Shown: one piece after another, positions 35,600 through 44,177 of the stretch
How positions within the stretch are numbered: the first letter of the stretch is position 1
Layout: every line of letters starts with the position of its first letter
NCBI RefSeq assembly: GCF_029320955.1
Contig: NZ_CP119757.1
Coordinates: 2,046,001 to 2,110,000 of the forward strand
DNA length: 64,000 nt
Direction: 5' to 3'
Origin: Flavobacterium sp. YJ01
Lineage (GTDB): Bacteria > Bacteroidota > Bacteroidia > Flavobacteriales > Flavobacteriaceae
Notes under the pieces: generated by a model
What the model saw: only the letters and a program-made list of their open reading frames with translations
Database searches by the model: none
Told to the model about the DNA's origin: nothing
Position numbers and translations under genes: made by a program

Positions 35600-36460
35600 T
35601 TACTTTATATTTCGAAATTCTGTTGGTGATAATCCCGTTTGTTTTTTGAAGAATCTGGAGAAATAGGAATAGTCTTCGTAACCAACTTTGAAAGCTACTT
35701 CGTTTACGGCTAATTGTTTATCGATCAGCATTCTTTTAATTTCTAGAATTACTCGGTCTGTAATAACTTCTGTAGCTGTTTTTTGGAGAATTTCATTGCA
35801 GATTCTGTTTAAATGTTTCAGCGTTATATTTAGTTTTTCGGCATAAAAAGACGGCAATTTTTCGGTTCTGAAATATTCTTCCAAAAGTGACTCAAACTTG
35901 TTGATTTTTATATTGTACGAATGCGTTTGATGCGAATAAGTTTCTCCATATTTTCTTGCTACTTCAATGTGAATGCAATCCAATAAATTCAACAGTTTAT
36001 CTAATTGATATTTATTATTTTGAATACTCTCTTGAATCAGCAAATCGAAATAAGGCTGGATTTTCGGGATTTCCTTTTCTTCAAAAACCATTTCTGGTCG
36101 GTTATGAATGGAATGATAAAAATTATAATCGTTTATATTTTTTTGTCCGAAATACAAATTGTACAATTCCTGCGAAAAGATAATTACAAAACCTTCAATG
36201 TCTTCGGATAAACTCCAATGATGCATTTGTCCTGGTTGAAGCACAAAAAGACTTCCTCTTTTAATATCAAACTGATCAAAATCAACTTCGTGCAATCCCG
36301 ATCCTTTTGTAAAAAATACCATTAAATAAGAATCATGCCGATGCGGTTCTTCAACAAAACTGTGGCTTTTTAAATGTTCTTTAAAAGTATTCACATAAAA
36401 ATCACGATGAATGTCATTACAGCTAAAATTCTGAACACTATAAATTGGATATCGCTTCAT
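35600..36460 (-). CDS. AraC-family transcriptional regulator
   Basis: 286 residues. An N-terminal cupin sensor (EPHRHDSYLMVFFTKGSGLHEVDF, FVLQPGQMHHW) is followed by a central helical linker and a C-terminal pair of helix-turn-helix motifs (PSFYAEKLNITLKHLNRICNEI, EVAFKVGYEDYSYFSRFFKKQTGLSPTEFR). The His-rich cupin suggests a small aromatic or sugar-like ligand, not identifiable. Divergent from the DUF983 gene; a perfect palindrome lies 11 bases before its start. Target genes may include DUF983. Confidence 0.92.
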   Translation of the reverse strand: MKRYPIYSVQNFSCNDIHRDFYVNTFKEHLKSHSFVEEPHRHDSYLMVFFTKGSGLHEVDFDQFDIKRGSLFVLQPGQMHHWSLSEDIEGFVIIFSQELYNLYFGQKNINDYNFYHSIHNRPEMVFEEKEIPKIQPYFDLLIQESIQNNKYQLDKLLNLLDCIHIEVARKYGETYSHQTHSYNIKINKFESLLEEYFRTEKLPSFYAEKLNITLKHLNRICNEILQKTATEVITDRVILEIKRMLIDKQLAVNEVAFKVGYEDYSYFSRFFKKQTGLSPTEFRNIK

Positions 36461-36471
36461 AAAAAATGTCT

Positions 36472-36488
36472 TTATTGTGCTACAATAA
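36472..36488. promoter_or_regulatory. Palindrome in the araC-type/DUF983 divergent spacer
   Basis: TTATTGT-GCT-ACAATAA, perfect 7-bp arms. A second short repeat AGACT...AGTCT (36504-36521) lies 4 bases before the DUF983 -7 element. Candidate autoregulatory and activator sites. Confidence 0.5.
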
Positions 36489-36525
36489 GCGAAGATACTA
36501 AAAAGACTTTCATGCTAGTCTAAAT

Positions 36526-36533
36526 TACCTTTG
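36526..36533 (+). promoter_or_regulatory. Promoter -7 element of the DUF983 gene
   Basis: TACCTTTG matches TAnnTTTG exactly, 23 bases before the start. Confidence 0.65.
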
Positions 36534-36556
36534 TATAAATAAAAAACATCAACGTC

Positions 36557-36919
36557 ATGTCAAATTCATTAACTCATATTTTAAGTAACGAATGTCCTGT
36601 TTGTCATAAAGGAAAAGTTTTTACAGATAAAAATATTTTCTTGACTTTCGGTCTTCCAAAAATGAATGAATACTGCAGTCATTGCCATTATAAATTTCAA
36701 AAAGAACCTGGTTATTTCTTTGGCGCCATGTATGTAAATTATGGACTAACAGTTGCTCAGGGAATCGCAACTTATTGCGTTGCACAGTTTTTCTTTGAGA
36801 AAAATTTTGATTTGAGAATCATTCCAATTATTGCTGTTGTTATTACTTTACTGACCTCTTTTAATCTCCGATTTTCAAGATTAGCATGGATTTACATGTT
36901 TAAGGATTATTCGAAATAA
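36557..36919 (+). CDS. DUF983 family membrane protein
   Basis: 120 residues. An N-terminal zinc-ribbon-like CPVCHKGKVF and YCSHCHYKFQ is followed by EPGYFFGAMYVNYGLTVAQGI and two transmembrane helices (about 53-72 and 82-100). The CxxC pairs and helices are the family hallmark. Function unknown. Divergent from an AraC-family regulator that may control it. Confidence 0.9.
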   Translation: MSNSLTHILSNECPVCHKGKVFTDKNIFLTFGLPKMNEYCSHCHYKFQKEPGYFFGAMYVNYGLTVAQGIATYCVAQFFFEKNFDLRIIPIIAVVITLLTSFNLRFSRLAWIYMFKDYSK

Positions 36920-36927
36920 AAAAATAG

Positions 36928-36935
36928 TACTTTTG
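36928..36935 (+). promoter_or_regulatory. Promoter -7 element of fabD
   Basis: TACTTTTG matches TAnnTTTG exactly, 56 bases before fabD. Confidence 0.65.
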
Positions 36936-36991
36936 CCTTCCAATTGAAACTAATTTTCAGTTTTAAAAAAAGTAAAAATTAAATTAGACAA

Positions 36992-37864
36992 ATGAAAGCA
37001 TACGTATTTCCAGGTCAGGGCGCACAGTTTACAGGAATGGGCAAAGACCTTTATGAAAACTCGGCTCTAGCCAAAGAATTATTCGAAAAAGCCAATGAAA
37101 TTTTAGGTTTCAGAATTACAGATATTATGTTCGAAGGTACTGCCGAAGAACTAAAAGAAACTAAAGTTACACAGCCAGCTGTATTTTTACACTCTGTTAT
37201 TTTAGCTAAAACTTTAGAAGATTTTAAACCAGAAATGGTTGCAGGACATTCATTAGGAGAATTTTCTGCTTTGGTTGCAAACGGAACTTTATCTTTTGAA
37301 GATGGTTTAAAATTAGTTTCTCAACGTGCTCTTGCTATGCAAAAAGCATGTGAAATCACTCCATCTACAATGGCTGCGGTTTTAGGTTTAGCTGACAATG
37401 TTGTAGAAGAAGTTTGTGCTTCTATCGACGGAGTTGTAGTTGCAGCAAATTACAACTGCCCTGGACAATTAGTTATTTCTGGAGAAACTTTAGCTGTTGA
37501 AAAAGCTTGTGAAGCCATGAAAGTTGCGGGAGCAAAACGCGCTTTAATTTTACCTGTTGGTGGAGCTTTTCACTCACCAATGATGGAGCCAGCAAGAGAA
37601 GAATTGGCTGCTGCAATTGAAGCAACTAATTTCTCTACTCCTATCTGTCCGGTATATCAAAACGTAACTGCAAATGCGGTTTCTGATGCAAACGAAATTA
37701 AAAAGAACTTAATCATTCAATTAACTGCGCCAGTAAAATGGACGCAATCTGTACAGCAAATGATCGCTGATGGTGCTACTTTGTTTACTGAAGTTGGTCC
37801 CGGAAAAGTTTTAGCTGGTTTGATTAATAAAATAGATAAAGAAGCTGCTACTGCTAACGCATAA
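36992..37864 (+). CDS. fabD: Malonyl-CoA:ACP transacylase
   Basis: Loads malonyl groups onto acyl carrier protein for fatty acid synthesis. 290 residues. FPGQGAQFTGMGKDL opens the alpha/beta hydrolase-like fold. The catalytic Ser87 is in AGHSLGEFSAL, and the His is in GGAFHSPMM (about residue 191). The C-terminal TEVGPGKVLAGL is typical. Not clustered with other fab genes here. Confidence 0.95.
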   Translation: MKAYVFPGQGAQFTGMGKDLYENSALAKELFEKANEILGFRITDIMFEGTAEELKETKVTQPAVFLHSVILAKTLEDFKPEMVAGHSLGEFSALVANGTLSFEDGLKLVSQRALAMQKACEITPSTMAAVLGLADNVVEEVCASIDGVVVAANYNCPGQLVISGETLAVEKACEAMKVAGAKRALILPVGGAFHSPMMEPAREELAAAIEATNFSTPICPVYQNVTANAVSDANEIKKNLIIQLTAPVKWTQSVQQMIADGATLFTEVGPGKVLAGLINKIDKEAATANA

Positions 37865-37922
37865 TTAGTGTTCAGTATTCAGTATTCAGTTTTTAGTGAT
37901 CAGTTGAAAACTATACGCACAA

Positions 37923-37957
37923 AAAATCCTCATGAACTAATTGTTTATGAGGATTTT
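37923..37957. terminator. Bidirectional terminator between fabD and the toxin gene
   Basis: AAAATCCTCAT and ATGAGGATTTT, perfect 11-bp stem with a 13-base loop, between convergent genes. The fabD side of the spacer holds CAGTATT direct repeats (37870-37890). Confidence 0.85.
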
Positions 37958-37961
37958 GTTT

Positions 37962-38288
37962 TTATAACTCTTTTGCTTCTTCACTGTAATTATTCAAAAT
38001 TCCAGTAATCAGATAATTTTGATTTCTTTTTTCAAAAAATGCATACCAGGTTGTTCTTGTATTGGGTTTATAAAAAATATATTCTGAACCTAAGTGCTTA
38101 AGTGATTTTGGAGTTTTCTTATGTAGAGATTTTTTAATCCTTTCAGGAACTGCGTCATAAATAGCATCAACATATTCTTCCGCAGATTCGATAAAACCAA
38201 AGTATTCTTTCTTATATAATATTACGACCAAATCATCAAGATAACTAATTACGGATGGAGTAAAAACAACTTCTATTTGCCCCACCAT
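37962..38288 (-). CDS. Type II toxin, RelE/ParE-like
   Basis: 108 residues of ParE/RelE-type fold: an N-terminal strand (QIEVVFTPSVISYLDDLV), basic middle (ERIKKSLHKKTPKSLKHLG) and C-terminal strands (YIFYKPNTRTTWYAFFEKRNQNYLITGILNNYSEEA). Its start overlaps the end of the upstream small acidic gene by 16 bases, the classic antitoxin-first layout. The toxin target (ribosome or gyrase) cannot be read. The sequence is divergent, so family placement is moderate. Confidence 0.72.
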   Translation of the reverse strand: MVGQIEVVFTPSVISYLDDLVVILYKKEYFGFIESAEEYVDAIYDAVPERIKKSLHKKTPKSLKHLGSEYIFYKPNTRTTWYAFFEKRNQNYLITGILNNYSEEAKEL

Positions 38289-38464
38289 TCTCTAATCCTT
38301 CTTTTTGCTTCAGTTTTTGCTTCCTCAAGAGTTAAACCTTTCGCAAACTCGGCATCAAAATCAAAAGTTTCAGGATCTATTCCCTGAATTTTCGGTTTTC
38401 GAATTTCATATTCTACTCTTGGTTCTTCAATCTTATCTTTTTTATTTTCTTTATCCGAATCCAT
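38273..38464 (-). CDS. Antitoxin of the RelE/ParE-like pair
   Basis: 63 residues, strongly charged, with a disordered N-terminus (DSDKENKKDKIEEPRVEYEI) and a C-terminal helix (LTLEEAKTEAKRRIREWW) that could dimerise or bind DNA. Position before, and overlap with, the toxin gene define the role. No recognised DNA-binding family. Confidence 0.65.
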   Translation of the reverse strand: MDSDKENKKDKIEEPRVEYEIRKPKIQGIDPETFDFDAEFAKGLTLEEAKTEAKRRIREWWGK

Positions 38465-38514
38465 AATTCCTACATTTTAATCTTACAAATTTACAAAATA
38501 AACTTAATCAAAAT

Positions 38515-39420
38515 TTATAAAGCTTTCTTTTCCTTCTTTTTGTAATTAATAATAAAAACTCCCAAAATAATCAGGATTGTTGCAATTATAAAATCAATTG
38601 TAATTTTTTCATCCAAAATCAGCCAACCAAAAAACACCGCAATTATGGTATTGATATACGCTAAAATAGAAACCTGAACCGGAGTAACATGCTTTAGAGC
38701 GTAATTATAGCTAAAAAAAGCAATTACAGATCCAAAAATCGACAAATATAATGCTGCTAAAATACTTTTAGAACTCCATAAATTCACATCAATAGTGGGT
38801 GAAAAAATAAATGCCAAAACAATCTGAATACATGAAGCCATTGTAAACTGGTAAAATAAATTAAGAACTATATTTTTAGATTTATTACCATGAATTTTGG
38901 TATAAATTGTTCCACCAGCCCAAGCAGTAATCGCAAATCCCATAAACATCATTCCGATTCTGTAATCGGCATCTAAAAAAGATCCCAATCCGTCTTTAAA
39001 TATAAAAACGACTCCCGAAAATCCTATTATAACCCCAATAAATCCTCTTAAACTTGGCTTTTGTAATTTAAACAAAATACTGCCCAAAAAAATAAGTATA
39101 GGTGCCATAGCACTAATTACCGAAGCTAGTCCGCTTGGCACAGTCTGTTCAGCAACGGTTGTAAAACCATTCGCTACTACGATCATCAAAATAGAAGGAA
39201 CGAGCTGATGTTTTAAATTTTCCCAGCCAATCCATTTCAATTCTTTTTTAAACAATAGAATAATCATCATGATTATTCCCGCCAATCCCTGTCGAATTGA
39301 AGTTACAAACCAAGGCGGAATCGTTTCAACCGCAACACGAATTCCTAAAAAGGTTGTTCCCCAAATAATTCCAACTGCCGCAAGAGCAAAAATTAATTTA
39401 TAATCTAGATTTTGTTTCAT
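38515..39420 (-). CDS. EamA (DMT superfamily) transporter
   Basis: 301 residues from the ATG at 39420 (KQNLDYKLIFALAAVGIIWG). Ten predicted transmembrane helices in two EamA repeats; LAAVGIIWGTTFLGIRVAVETIPPWFVTSIRQGLAG-like start and SVIAFFSYNYALKHVTPVQVSILAYINTI in the second repeat. Likely exports a metabolite or amino acid; substrate unknown. Independent of the galE unit, whose terminator lies between. Confidence 0.88.
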   Translation of the reverse strand: MKQNLDYKLIFALAAVGIIWGTTFLGIRVAVETIPPWFVTSIRQGLAGIIMMIILLFKKELKWIGWENLKHQLVPSILMIVVANGFTTVAEQTVPSGLASVISAMAPILIFLGSILFKLQKPSLRGFIGVIIGFSGVVFIFKDGLGSFLDADYRIGMMFMGFAITAWAGGTIYTKIHGNKSKNIVLNLFYQFTMASCIQIVLAFIFSPTIDVNLWSSKSILAALYLSIFGSVIAFFSYNYALKHVTPVQVSILAYINTIIAVFFGWLILDEKITIDFIIATILIILGVFIINYKKKEKKAL

Positions 39421-39437
39421 AAAAATCAAATACCATT

Positions 39438-39477
39438 AAAAAAAAATCCCAAACTATATTGCTATAATCTGGGATTT
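39438..39477 (-). terminator. Terminator of galE
   Basis: AAATCCCA and TGGGATTT with an 18-base loop, followed on the minus strand by a long T run; 26 bases past the galE stop. Confidence 0.8.
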
Positions 39478-39502
39478 AAAAATTTATAATTTTATAAAAA
39501 AA

Positions 39503-40519
39503 CTATTTATTCCTCACTTTTTGTTCCCATTTCCATGCGCTAGCCATTGCTTCGTCTAAACTTAGTTCAGACTTCCATCCTAGTACATTATTTGCCTTAT
39601 CTGTGTTTGCATAAGCTTCTGTAATATCACCTTCGCGACGTGGCTTAATGACGTATGGTAATTTTTTATCGCTTACTTTTTCGAAACTATGAATTACTTC
39701 CAACACAGAACTTCCTTTTCCTGTTCCCAAATTGAAAGTTTCAACTTTTGCTAAATTCTTTTTGTTCAACAAACGTTGCAAAGCAATTACGTGTGCTTTT
39801 GCTAAATCTACAACGTGAATATAATCGCGAACAGCTGTTCCGTCTGGCGTTGGATAATCATTTCCAAAAACCGATAATTCCTGACGCAATCCTACTCCAG
39901 TTTGTGTAATAAATGGAACTAAGTTTTGCGGAACTCCTAATGGTAATTCTCCAATTTCAACAGATTCGTGTGCTCCTACTGGATTAAAGTAACGCAATAA
40001 AATAGCGCTAATATTGGTAACTTTAGCTGTATCTGTAATGATTTCTTCACCAATTTGCTTTGTGTTTCCATAAGGAGACATCGCTGCTTGAACTGGCGCA
40101 TCTTCTGTAATTGGCATTTTTTCGGCTTGACCGTAAACCGTACAAGAAGAACTAAAAATAAAACTTGCCTCAGGTTTTTGTTGTAATTCCTGTAAAAGAT
40201 ATACTAAACTGCTAATATTATTTTCATAATACAATAAAGGCTGCTCAACACTTTCACCAACCGCTTTTGAAGCTGCAAAATGAATCACACCAGTAACATC
40301 ATTGTGTTTTTTAAAGAAATCCCGAACGGCACTTTTTTCTCTTAAGTCAATTTTTTCGAATAAAGGCGTTTTTCCTGTGATGGCTGTAATTCCTTTTAAA
40401 ACATCTTCTGAAGAGTTTGAAAGATTATCTATTATCACAACTTCAAAGCCTTCATTTTGCAATTCGACAACGGTGTGAGAACCTATAAATCCTAATCCTC
40501 CTGTTACTAATACTTTCAT
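39503..40519 (-). CDS. galE: UDP-glucose 4-epimerase
   Basis: 338 residues, extended short-chain dehydrogenase. TGGLGFIGSHTVVEL binds NAD. The catalytic triad is in SSSCTVYG and SPYGNTKQIGEE (Tyr and Lys). RYFNPVGAH, YIHVVDLAKAHV and NLGTGKGSSVLEV are typical of GalE. It supplies UDP-galactose for surface polysaccharide. Follows the aminotransferase by 47 bases on the same strand, so the two are probably co-transcribed. Confidence 0.93.
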   Translation of the reverse strand: MKVLVTGGLGFIGSHTVVELQNEGFEVVIIDNLSNSSEDVLKGITAITGKTPLFEKIDLREKSAVRDFFKKHNDVTGVIHFAASKAVGESVEQPLLYYENNISSLVYLLQELQQKPEASFIFSSSCTVYGQAEKMPITEDAPVQAAMSPYGNTKQIGEEIITDTAKVTNISAILLRYFNPVGAHESVEIGELPLGVPQNLVPFITQTGVGLRQELSVFGNDYPTPDGTAVRDYIHVVDLAKAHVIALQRLLNKKNLAKVETFNLGTGKGSSVLEVIHSFEKVSDKKLPYVIKPRREGDITEAYANTDKANNVLGWKSELSLDEAMASAWKWEQKVRNK

Positions 40520-40566
40520 TTTATGGGTTTGTTTGTGGTTATTTTTCGGCTAATAAGCTGTTTTTT

Positions 40567-41697
40567 TTATTTCAAAAATTCAATTACGCTGTCAGTAATA
40601 TATTTAATCTGCTCGTCATCAAGTTCTGTATGCATTGGCAACGCAATTACTTCTTGAACTAATTGATTTGTAACAGGAAATTGTTCTTCTTTATATCTCG
40701 GATCCAAATAAGCTTTTTGAGAATGCAACGGAATTGGATAATAAATCGCACATGGAATTCCTTTATCTAATAAATGTTGCATTAAAGCATTACGATCTGC
40801 ATCAATGATTCTTAATACATATTGATGAAAAACGTGATCATTTTCGTTTGCATCAAATTCTGGTGTAATAATATGTTTGTTTCCAGCAAAAGCTGCATTG
40901 TATTTTGTTGCCGCTAAACGACGTGCTTTATTATATTCATCTAATAAAGGCAATTTTGCATTCAAAACTCCAGCTTGAATACTGTCTAAACGTGAATTCA
41001 CACCAACAACATCGTGATGGTAACGCTCGTACATTCCGTGATTTACGATTCCGCGGATGATATGAGCCAAATTATCATCGTTTGTAAAAATTGCTCCACC
41101 GTCTCCATAACAACCTAAATTTTTAGATGGAAAAAAAGAAGTCGCAGCAACGTGGCCAATTGTACCTACTTTTGATTTTGTCCCAGATTTAGAAATATAA
41201 TCTGCTCCAATTGCTTGCGCATTATCTTCAATTACGTATAAATTATATTGTGCCGCGATTTCCATAATCGCATCCATATTAGCAGCGCGACCAAATAAAT
41301 GTACCGGAACAATTGCTTTTGTTTTTGGAGTAATTGCTTTTTTTACTGCATCAATATCGATATTCATATTAGTCATATCAACATCAACCAAAACTGGAGT
41401 TAATTGCAATAAAGCAATAACCTCAACTGTAGCCGCAAAAGTAAAATCGGCAGTTATAACTTCATCTCCTGGCTGAAGACCAAGTCCCATCATTGCAATC
41501 TGTAAAGCATCAGTTCCGTTTGCACATGGAATAACATGCTTTGCACCTAAATAATCTTCAAGATTTTTTTGAAACTGATGAACTAAAGGTCCGTTAATAT
41601 AAGTATTTGTGTCTAAAACTTCTTGAATAGAAGCATCTACAGTAGATTTTATTTTTTCATATTGACTTTTTAAGTCAACCATTTGAATTTTTTTCAT
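40567..41697 (-). CDS. DegT/DnrJ/EryC1/StrS nucleotide-sugar aminotransferase
   Basis: 376 residues of the sugar aminotransferase family. CANGTDALQIAMMGLGLQPGDEVI, VHLFGRAANMDAI, IEDNAQAIGA, and SFFPSKNLGCYGDGG with the PLP lysine are clear. Closest in feel to WbpE-type enzymes that make 3-amino sugars for O-antigen; the exact sugar is inferred. A second ATG at residue 6 (VDLKSQ) is equally plausible as start. Lies upstream of galE and divergent from waaA. Confidence 0.9.
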   Translation of the reverse strand: MKKIQMVDLKSQYEKIKSTVDASIQEVLDTNTYINGPLVHQFQKNLEDYLGAKHVIPCANGTDALQIAMMGLGLQPGDEVITADFTFAATVEVIALLQLTPVLVDVDMTNMNIDIDAVKKAITPKTKAIVPVHLFGRAANMDAIMEIAAQYNLYVIEDNAQAIGADYISKSGTKSKVGTIGHVAATSFFPSKNLGCYGDGGAIFTNDDNLAHIIRGIVNHGMYERYHHDVVGVNSRLDSIQAGVLNAKLPLLDEYNKARRLAATKYNAAFAGNKHIITPEFDANENDHVFHQYVLRIIDADRNALMQHLLDKGIPCAIYYPIPLHSQKAYLDPRYKEEQFPVTNQLVQEVIALPMHTELDDEQIKYITDSVIEFLK

Positions 41698-41830
41698 TTT
41701 GAATTAATTTAAATTAAAGACACCGTTTTCATACAGAAATCTCTAAAAGGAGGAACAAAAATAGTTATTAATAGCTTCAAACCAATGAAAATAGTCGAAA
41801 GAAATGTAATTTAGCTGCAAAAAAAATTAC

Positions 41831-43060
41831 ATGCTTTTTTTATATAATTTAGCCATACACGTCGCAGGATTTTTCTTAAGAATCATAGCCTTATTTAGTC
41901 CGAAAATTAAGCTTTTTGTTGAAGGGCGAAAAAACGTATTTTCAATTTTAGAAGAAAAAATAAAACCAGAAGACAAAACAATTTGGTTTCACTCAGCCTC
42001 TTTAGGAGAATACGAGCAAGGACTTCCTGTTATCGAAAAAATAAAAGAAAAATATCCTTCTCACAAAATAATTGTAACCTTTTTTTCACCATCTGGATAC
42101 GAAGTGCGTAAAAATAACACAGTTGCAGATTTCACTGTTTATCTTCCTTTGGACTCAAAAAAGAATGCAAAAAAATTTCTCAAATTAGTTCATCCTGAAA
42201 TTGTTTTTTTTATCAAATACGAATTCTGGCTAAATTATTTAAAAGAATTAGAAACAAAGAAAACTCCAACCTATCTGATTTCTGGAATCTTCAGAGACAA
42301 TCAAATGTTTTTTAAATGGTATGGCGGATTTTACAGAAAAGCATTAAAAGCATTTACTTATTTCTTTGTACAAAACGAAAAATCGAAACAAAAAGTCGAA
42401 AGTTTAGGCTTTAATAATGTCATTGTTTCTGGCGACACAAGATTTGATCGAGTAAATGCCATCTTAGAACGCGACAATACGCTAGATTTTATAGAAAACT
42501 TCAAAAACAATAAACCCGTAATTGTTATTGGAAGTTCATGGCCAAAAGATGAAGCTATTCTTGCCGAATATATTAATCAAGCGACAGAAAACGTAAAATT
42601 CATCATTGCGCCGCACAATATTAAAGACGAGCAAATCTCAAATCTCAAATCTCAGATAAAAAAATCTACTATATTATATTCTGAAAAAGAAAACAAAGAC
42701 TTAGCGCAATACAATGTTTTGATTGTTGATACAGTTGGTTTATTAACTAAAGTATATAGTTACGCAACTATCGCCTATGTTGGAGGCGGTTTTGGAAATC
42801 CTGGCATTCATAATATCCTAGAACCGGCAACATTCGGAATTCCAATTGTAATTGGACCTAACTACTCTAATTTTGCAGAAGCAATTTCTCTTGTCGATTT
42901 AAAAGGCTGCAACGTAATCAGCAATAGTGAAGAGCTGAAAAAAGCACTAGACAAACTTTTATCTGACCAATCTTACTTTGCGGAAAAGAGCGAAATTTGC
43001 CGTTCTTTTATCCAAAACAATAAAGGCGCAACAGAAACAATTATGAAAAACATTTCATAA
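41831..43060 (+). CDS. waaA: 3-deoxy-D-manno-octulosonic acid transferase
   Basis: Adds Kdo to lipid A precursor at the inner membrane. 409 residues. An N-terminal membrane anchor (LFLYNLAIHVAGFFLRIIALF) precedes the GT-B N-domain (FHSASLGEYEQGLPVI, with the catalytic Glu) and the C-domain (GSSWPKDEAI, YVGGGFGNPGIHNILEPATFGIP). Codons around 42632-42655 contain a short ATCTCAA direct repeat without disturbing the frame. No clear promoter was found. Confidence 0.94.
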   Translation: MLFLYNLAIHVAGFFLRIIALFSPKIKLFVEGRKNVFSILEEKIKPEDKTIWFHSASLGEYEQGLPVIEKIKEKYPSHKIIVTFFSPSGYEVRKNNTVADFTVYLPLDSKKNAKKFLKLVHPEIVFFIKYEFWLNYLKELETKKTPTYLISGIFRDNQMFFKWYGGFYRKALKAFTYFFVQNEKSKQKVESLGFNNVIVSGDTRFDRVNAILERDNTLDFIENFKNNKPVIVIGSSWPKDEAILAEYINQATENVKFIIAPHNIKDEQISNLKSQIKKSTILYSEKENKDLAQYNVLIVDTVGLLTKVYSYATIAYVGGGFGNPGIHNILEPATFGIPIVIGPNYSNFAEAISLVDLKGCNVISNSEELKKALDKLLSDQSYFAEKSEICRSFIQNNKGATETIMKNIS

Positions 43061-43088
43061 TTTCTTATAAATTTTGATTTACAACTCA

Positions 43089-43116
43089 TTTAAAAGACAT
43101 TTTTCGTCTTTTTAAA
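43089..43116 (+). terminator. Probable terminator of waaA
   Basis: TTTAAAAGAC and GTCTTTTTAAA pair with one bulge and a 7-base loop, 29 bases after waaA. The rest of the 43061-43414 spacer is A/T-rich with no other structure except the promoter at 43370. Confidence 0.55.
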
Positions 43117-43369
43117 GAACCCAAAATCATCATTCTGCAATTACTTACAAATCGAAAAAATTCCCAAAAAACAAAACAAACTACAACAAATACATTCAAA
43201 GAGCCAAAAACACCGTAGAATTTTCAATGAAAAATAAAATTGACAAAACATACTGCAATATCAATTATTTTTCCTATTTTGGCATATTATTTGATAAATA
43301 AGATAATCGTGAGCAAGGAAAATATTTTAAAAAAAAAGTGAAAAAATATTTTACATATTAAAAAATTTA

Positions 43370-43377
43370 TATCTTTG
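43370..43377 (+). promoter_or_regulatory. Promoter -7 element of the repetitive lipoprotein gene
   Basis: TATCTTTG matches TAnnTTTG exactly, 37 bases before the start. Confidence 0.65.
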
Positions 43378-43414
43378 CCACGAATTAATAATTAACCTTT
43401 TATAATAAAGTAAG

Positions 43415-43630
43415 ATGAAAAAAGTATTTTTAAGTTTAGCTGTTGTTGCTGTTTTAACTGTTGTATCTTGTAAAAAAGCTGACGCTGCTGCTACAGAAGC
43501 TGCTGTAGATTCTACTGCTGTAACTGTTGATTCTGCTGCTGCTGTTGTTGATTCTGCTGCTGCAACTGTTGATTCTGCTGCTGCTAAAGTTGATTCTGCT
43601 GCTGCTAAAGTAGAAGAAGTAAAAAAATAA
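43415..43630 (+). CDS. Small repetitive lipoprotein
   Basis: 71 residues. The signal peptide ends in a lipobox-like VVSC (Cys19), so the mature protein should be lipid-anchored. Five 7-residue units follow (VDSTAVT, VDSAAAV, VDSAAAT, VDSAAAK, VDSAAAK), ending VEEVKK. The heptad spacing with Val and Ala in fixed places would suit a helical or coiled-coil rod. Such Ala-rich lipoproteins are frequent in Flavobacterium; no function known. It has its own promoter and terminator. Confidence 0.8.
   Translation: MKKVFLSLAVVAVLTVVSCKKADAAATEAAVDSTAVTVDSAAAVVDSAAATVDSAAAKVDSAAAKVEEVKK
43505..43609 (+). repeat. 21-bp coding tandem repeat, five units
   Basis: Units of 21 bases encoding VDSxAxx, with the last two encoding identical peptides and GTTGATTCTGCTGCTGC common to most. 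The length keeps the frame whatever the copy number. Confidence 0.8.
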
Positions 43631-43655
43631 TTAGAACCTAAGTTCTAACGATTTT

Positions 43656-43684
43656 AAAACCATCATTGAGATGGTTTTTTTTTT
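43656..43684 (+). terminator. Terminator of the lipoprotein gene
   Basis: AAAACCATC and GATGGTTTT with a 5-base loop, followed by a run of T. A second small palindrome, TTAGAAC-CTAA-GTTCTAA, lies at 43631-43648. Confidence 0.85.
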
Positions 43685-43715
43685 GGACTAATTGCAAAAT
43701 AAGTCAACTTCAAAT

Positions 43716-43750
43716 AAAAAAAGCGCTTACAAATTGTAAACGCTTTTTTT
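43716..43750 (-). terminator. Terminator of the DUF1508 gene
   Basis: AAAAAAAGCG-C-TTACAA pairs with TTGTAA-A-CGCTTTTTTT, ending 1 base from the gene's stop. Confidence 0.8.
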
Positions 43751-43751
43751 A

Positions 43752-44135
43752 TTATTCTGCCGCTTCCTCCAACTCTTCTTCAGATTCCTCGTCGTCAAAA
43801 ATCAATTCATTTGATGAGAAATCCAAAATTTCCGATCTCGAAGCATAAGTTACAATTTCTTTTATCCCTTTCTGCAAAAGCAATTCTGTACTGTATTTTC
43901 GACTTGTTGCAAAATGAATATCCCCTAACATCAATTTAAAAAAATACTTTCCTCCAGAGCCTTTAAATTTCAAGAATCTAGCAAGTTCAATGTTAGCTTT
44001 AAACTTTTCAATATCTTCTTCACATTCAAATCTTAATTCATAACTCAAACTCGTAAAAATAATTTTACCTCTTCGCGAAGTAAAAGTAAATTTATATTCG
44101 TCATTAAACCGCCTGCTAATTACAAAAGCACCCAT
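43752..44135 (-). CDS. DUF1508 (YegP-like) protein
   Basis: 127 residues with two tandem DUF1508 units: KFTFTSRRGKIIFTSLSYELRFECEEDIE and YFFKLMLGDIHFATSRKYSTELLLQKGIKEI. An acidic tail (DDEESEEELEEAAE) follows. The units are more divergent than in YegP, and the N-SRGKxxxS pattern is clearer in the first. Function unknown. An 8-bp tandem array lies 43-145 bases upstream of its start and could affect its expression. Confidence 0.75.
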   Translation of the reverse strand: MGAFVISRRFNDEYKFTFTSRRGKIIFTSLSYELRFECEEDIEKFKANIELARFLKFKGSGGKYFFKLMLGDIHFATSRKYSTELLLQKGIKEIVTYASRSEILDFSSNELIFDDEESEEELEEAAE

Positions 44136-44177
44136 TTATAAATTTTAGATTTTAAATTGTTGATTTTAGATTTTTTC

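Noticed and set aside
37962..38464. Genomic island around the toxin-antitoxin pair
   Set aside because: Base composition and codon use match the neighbours, and there are no integrase, tRNA end or direct repeats nearby.
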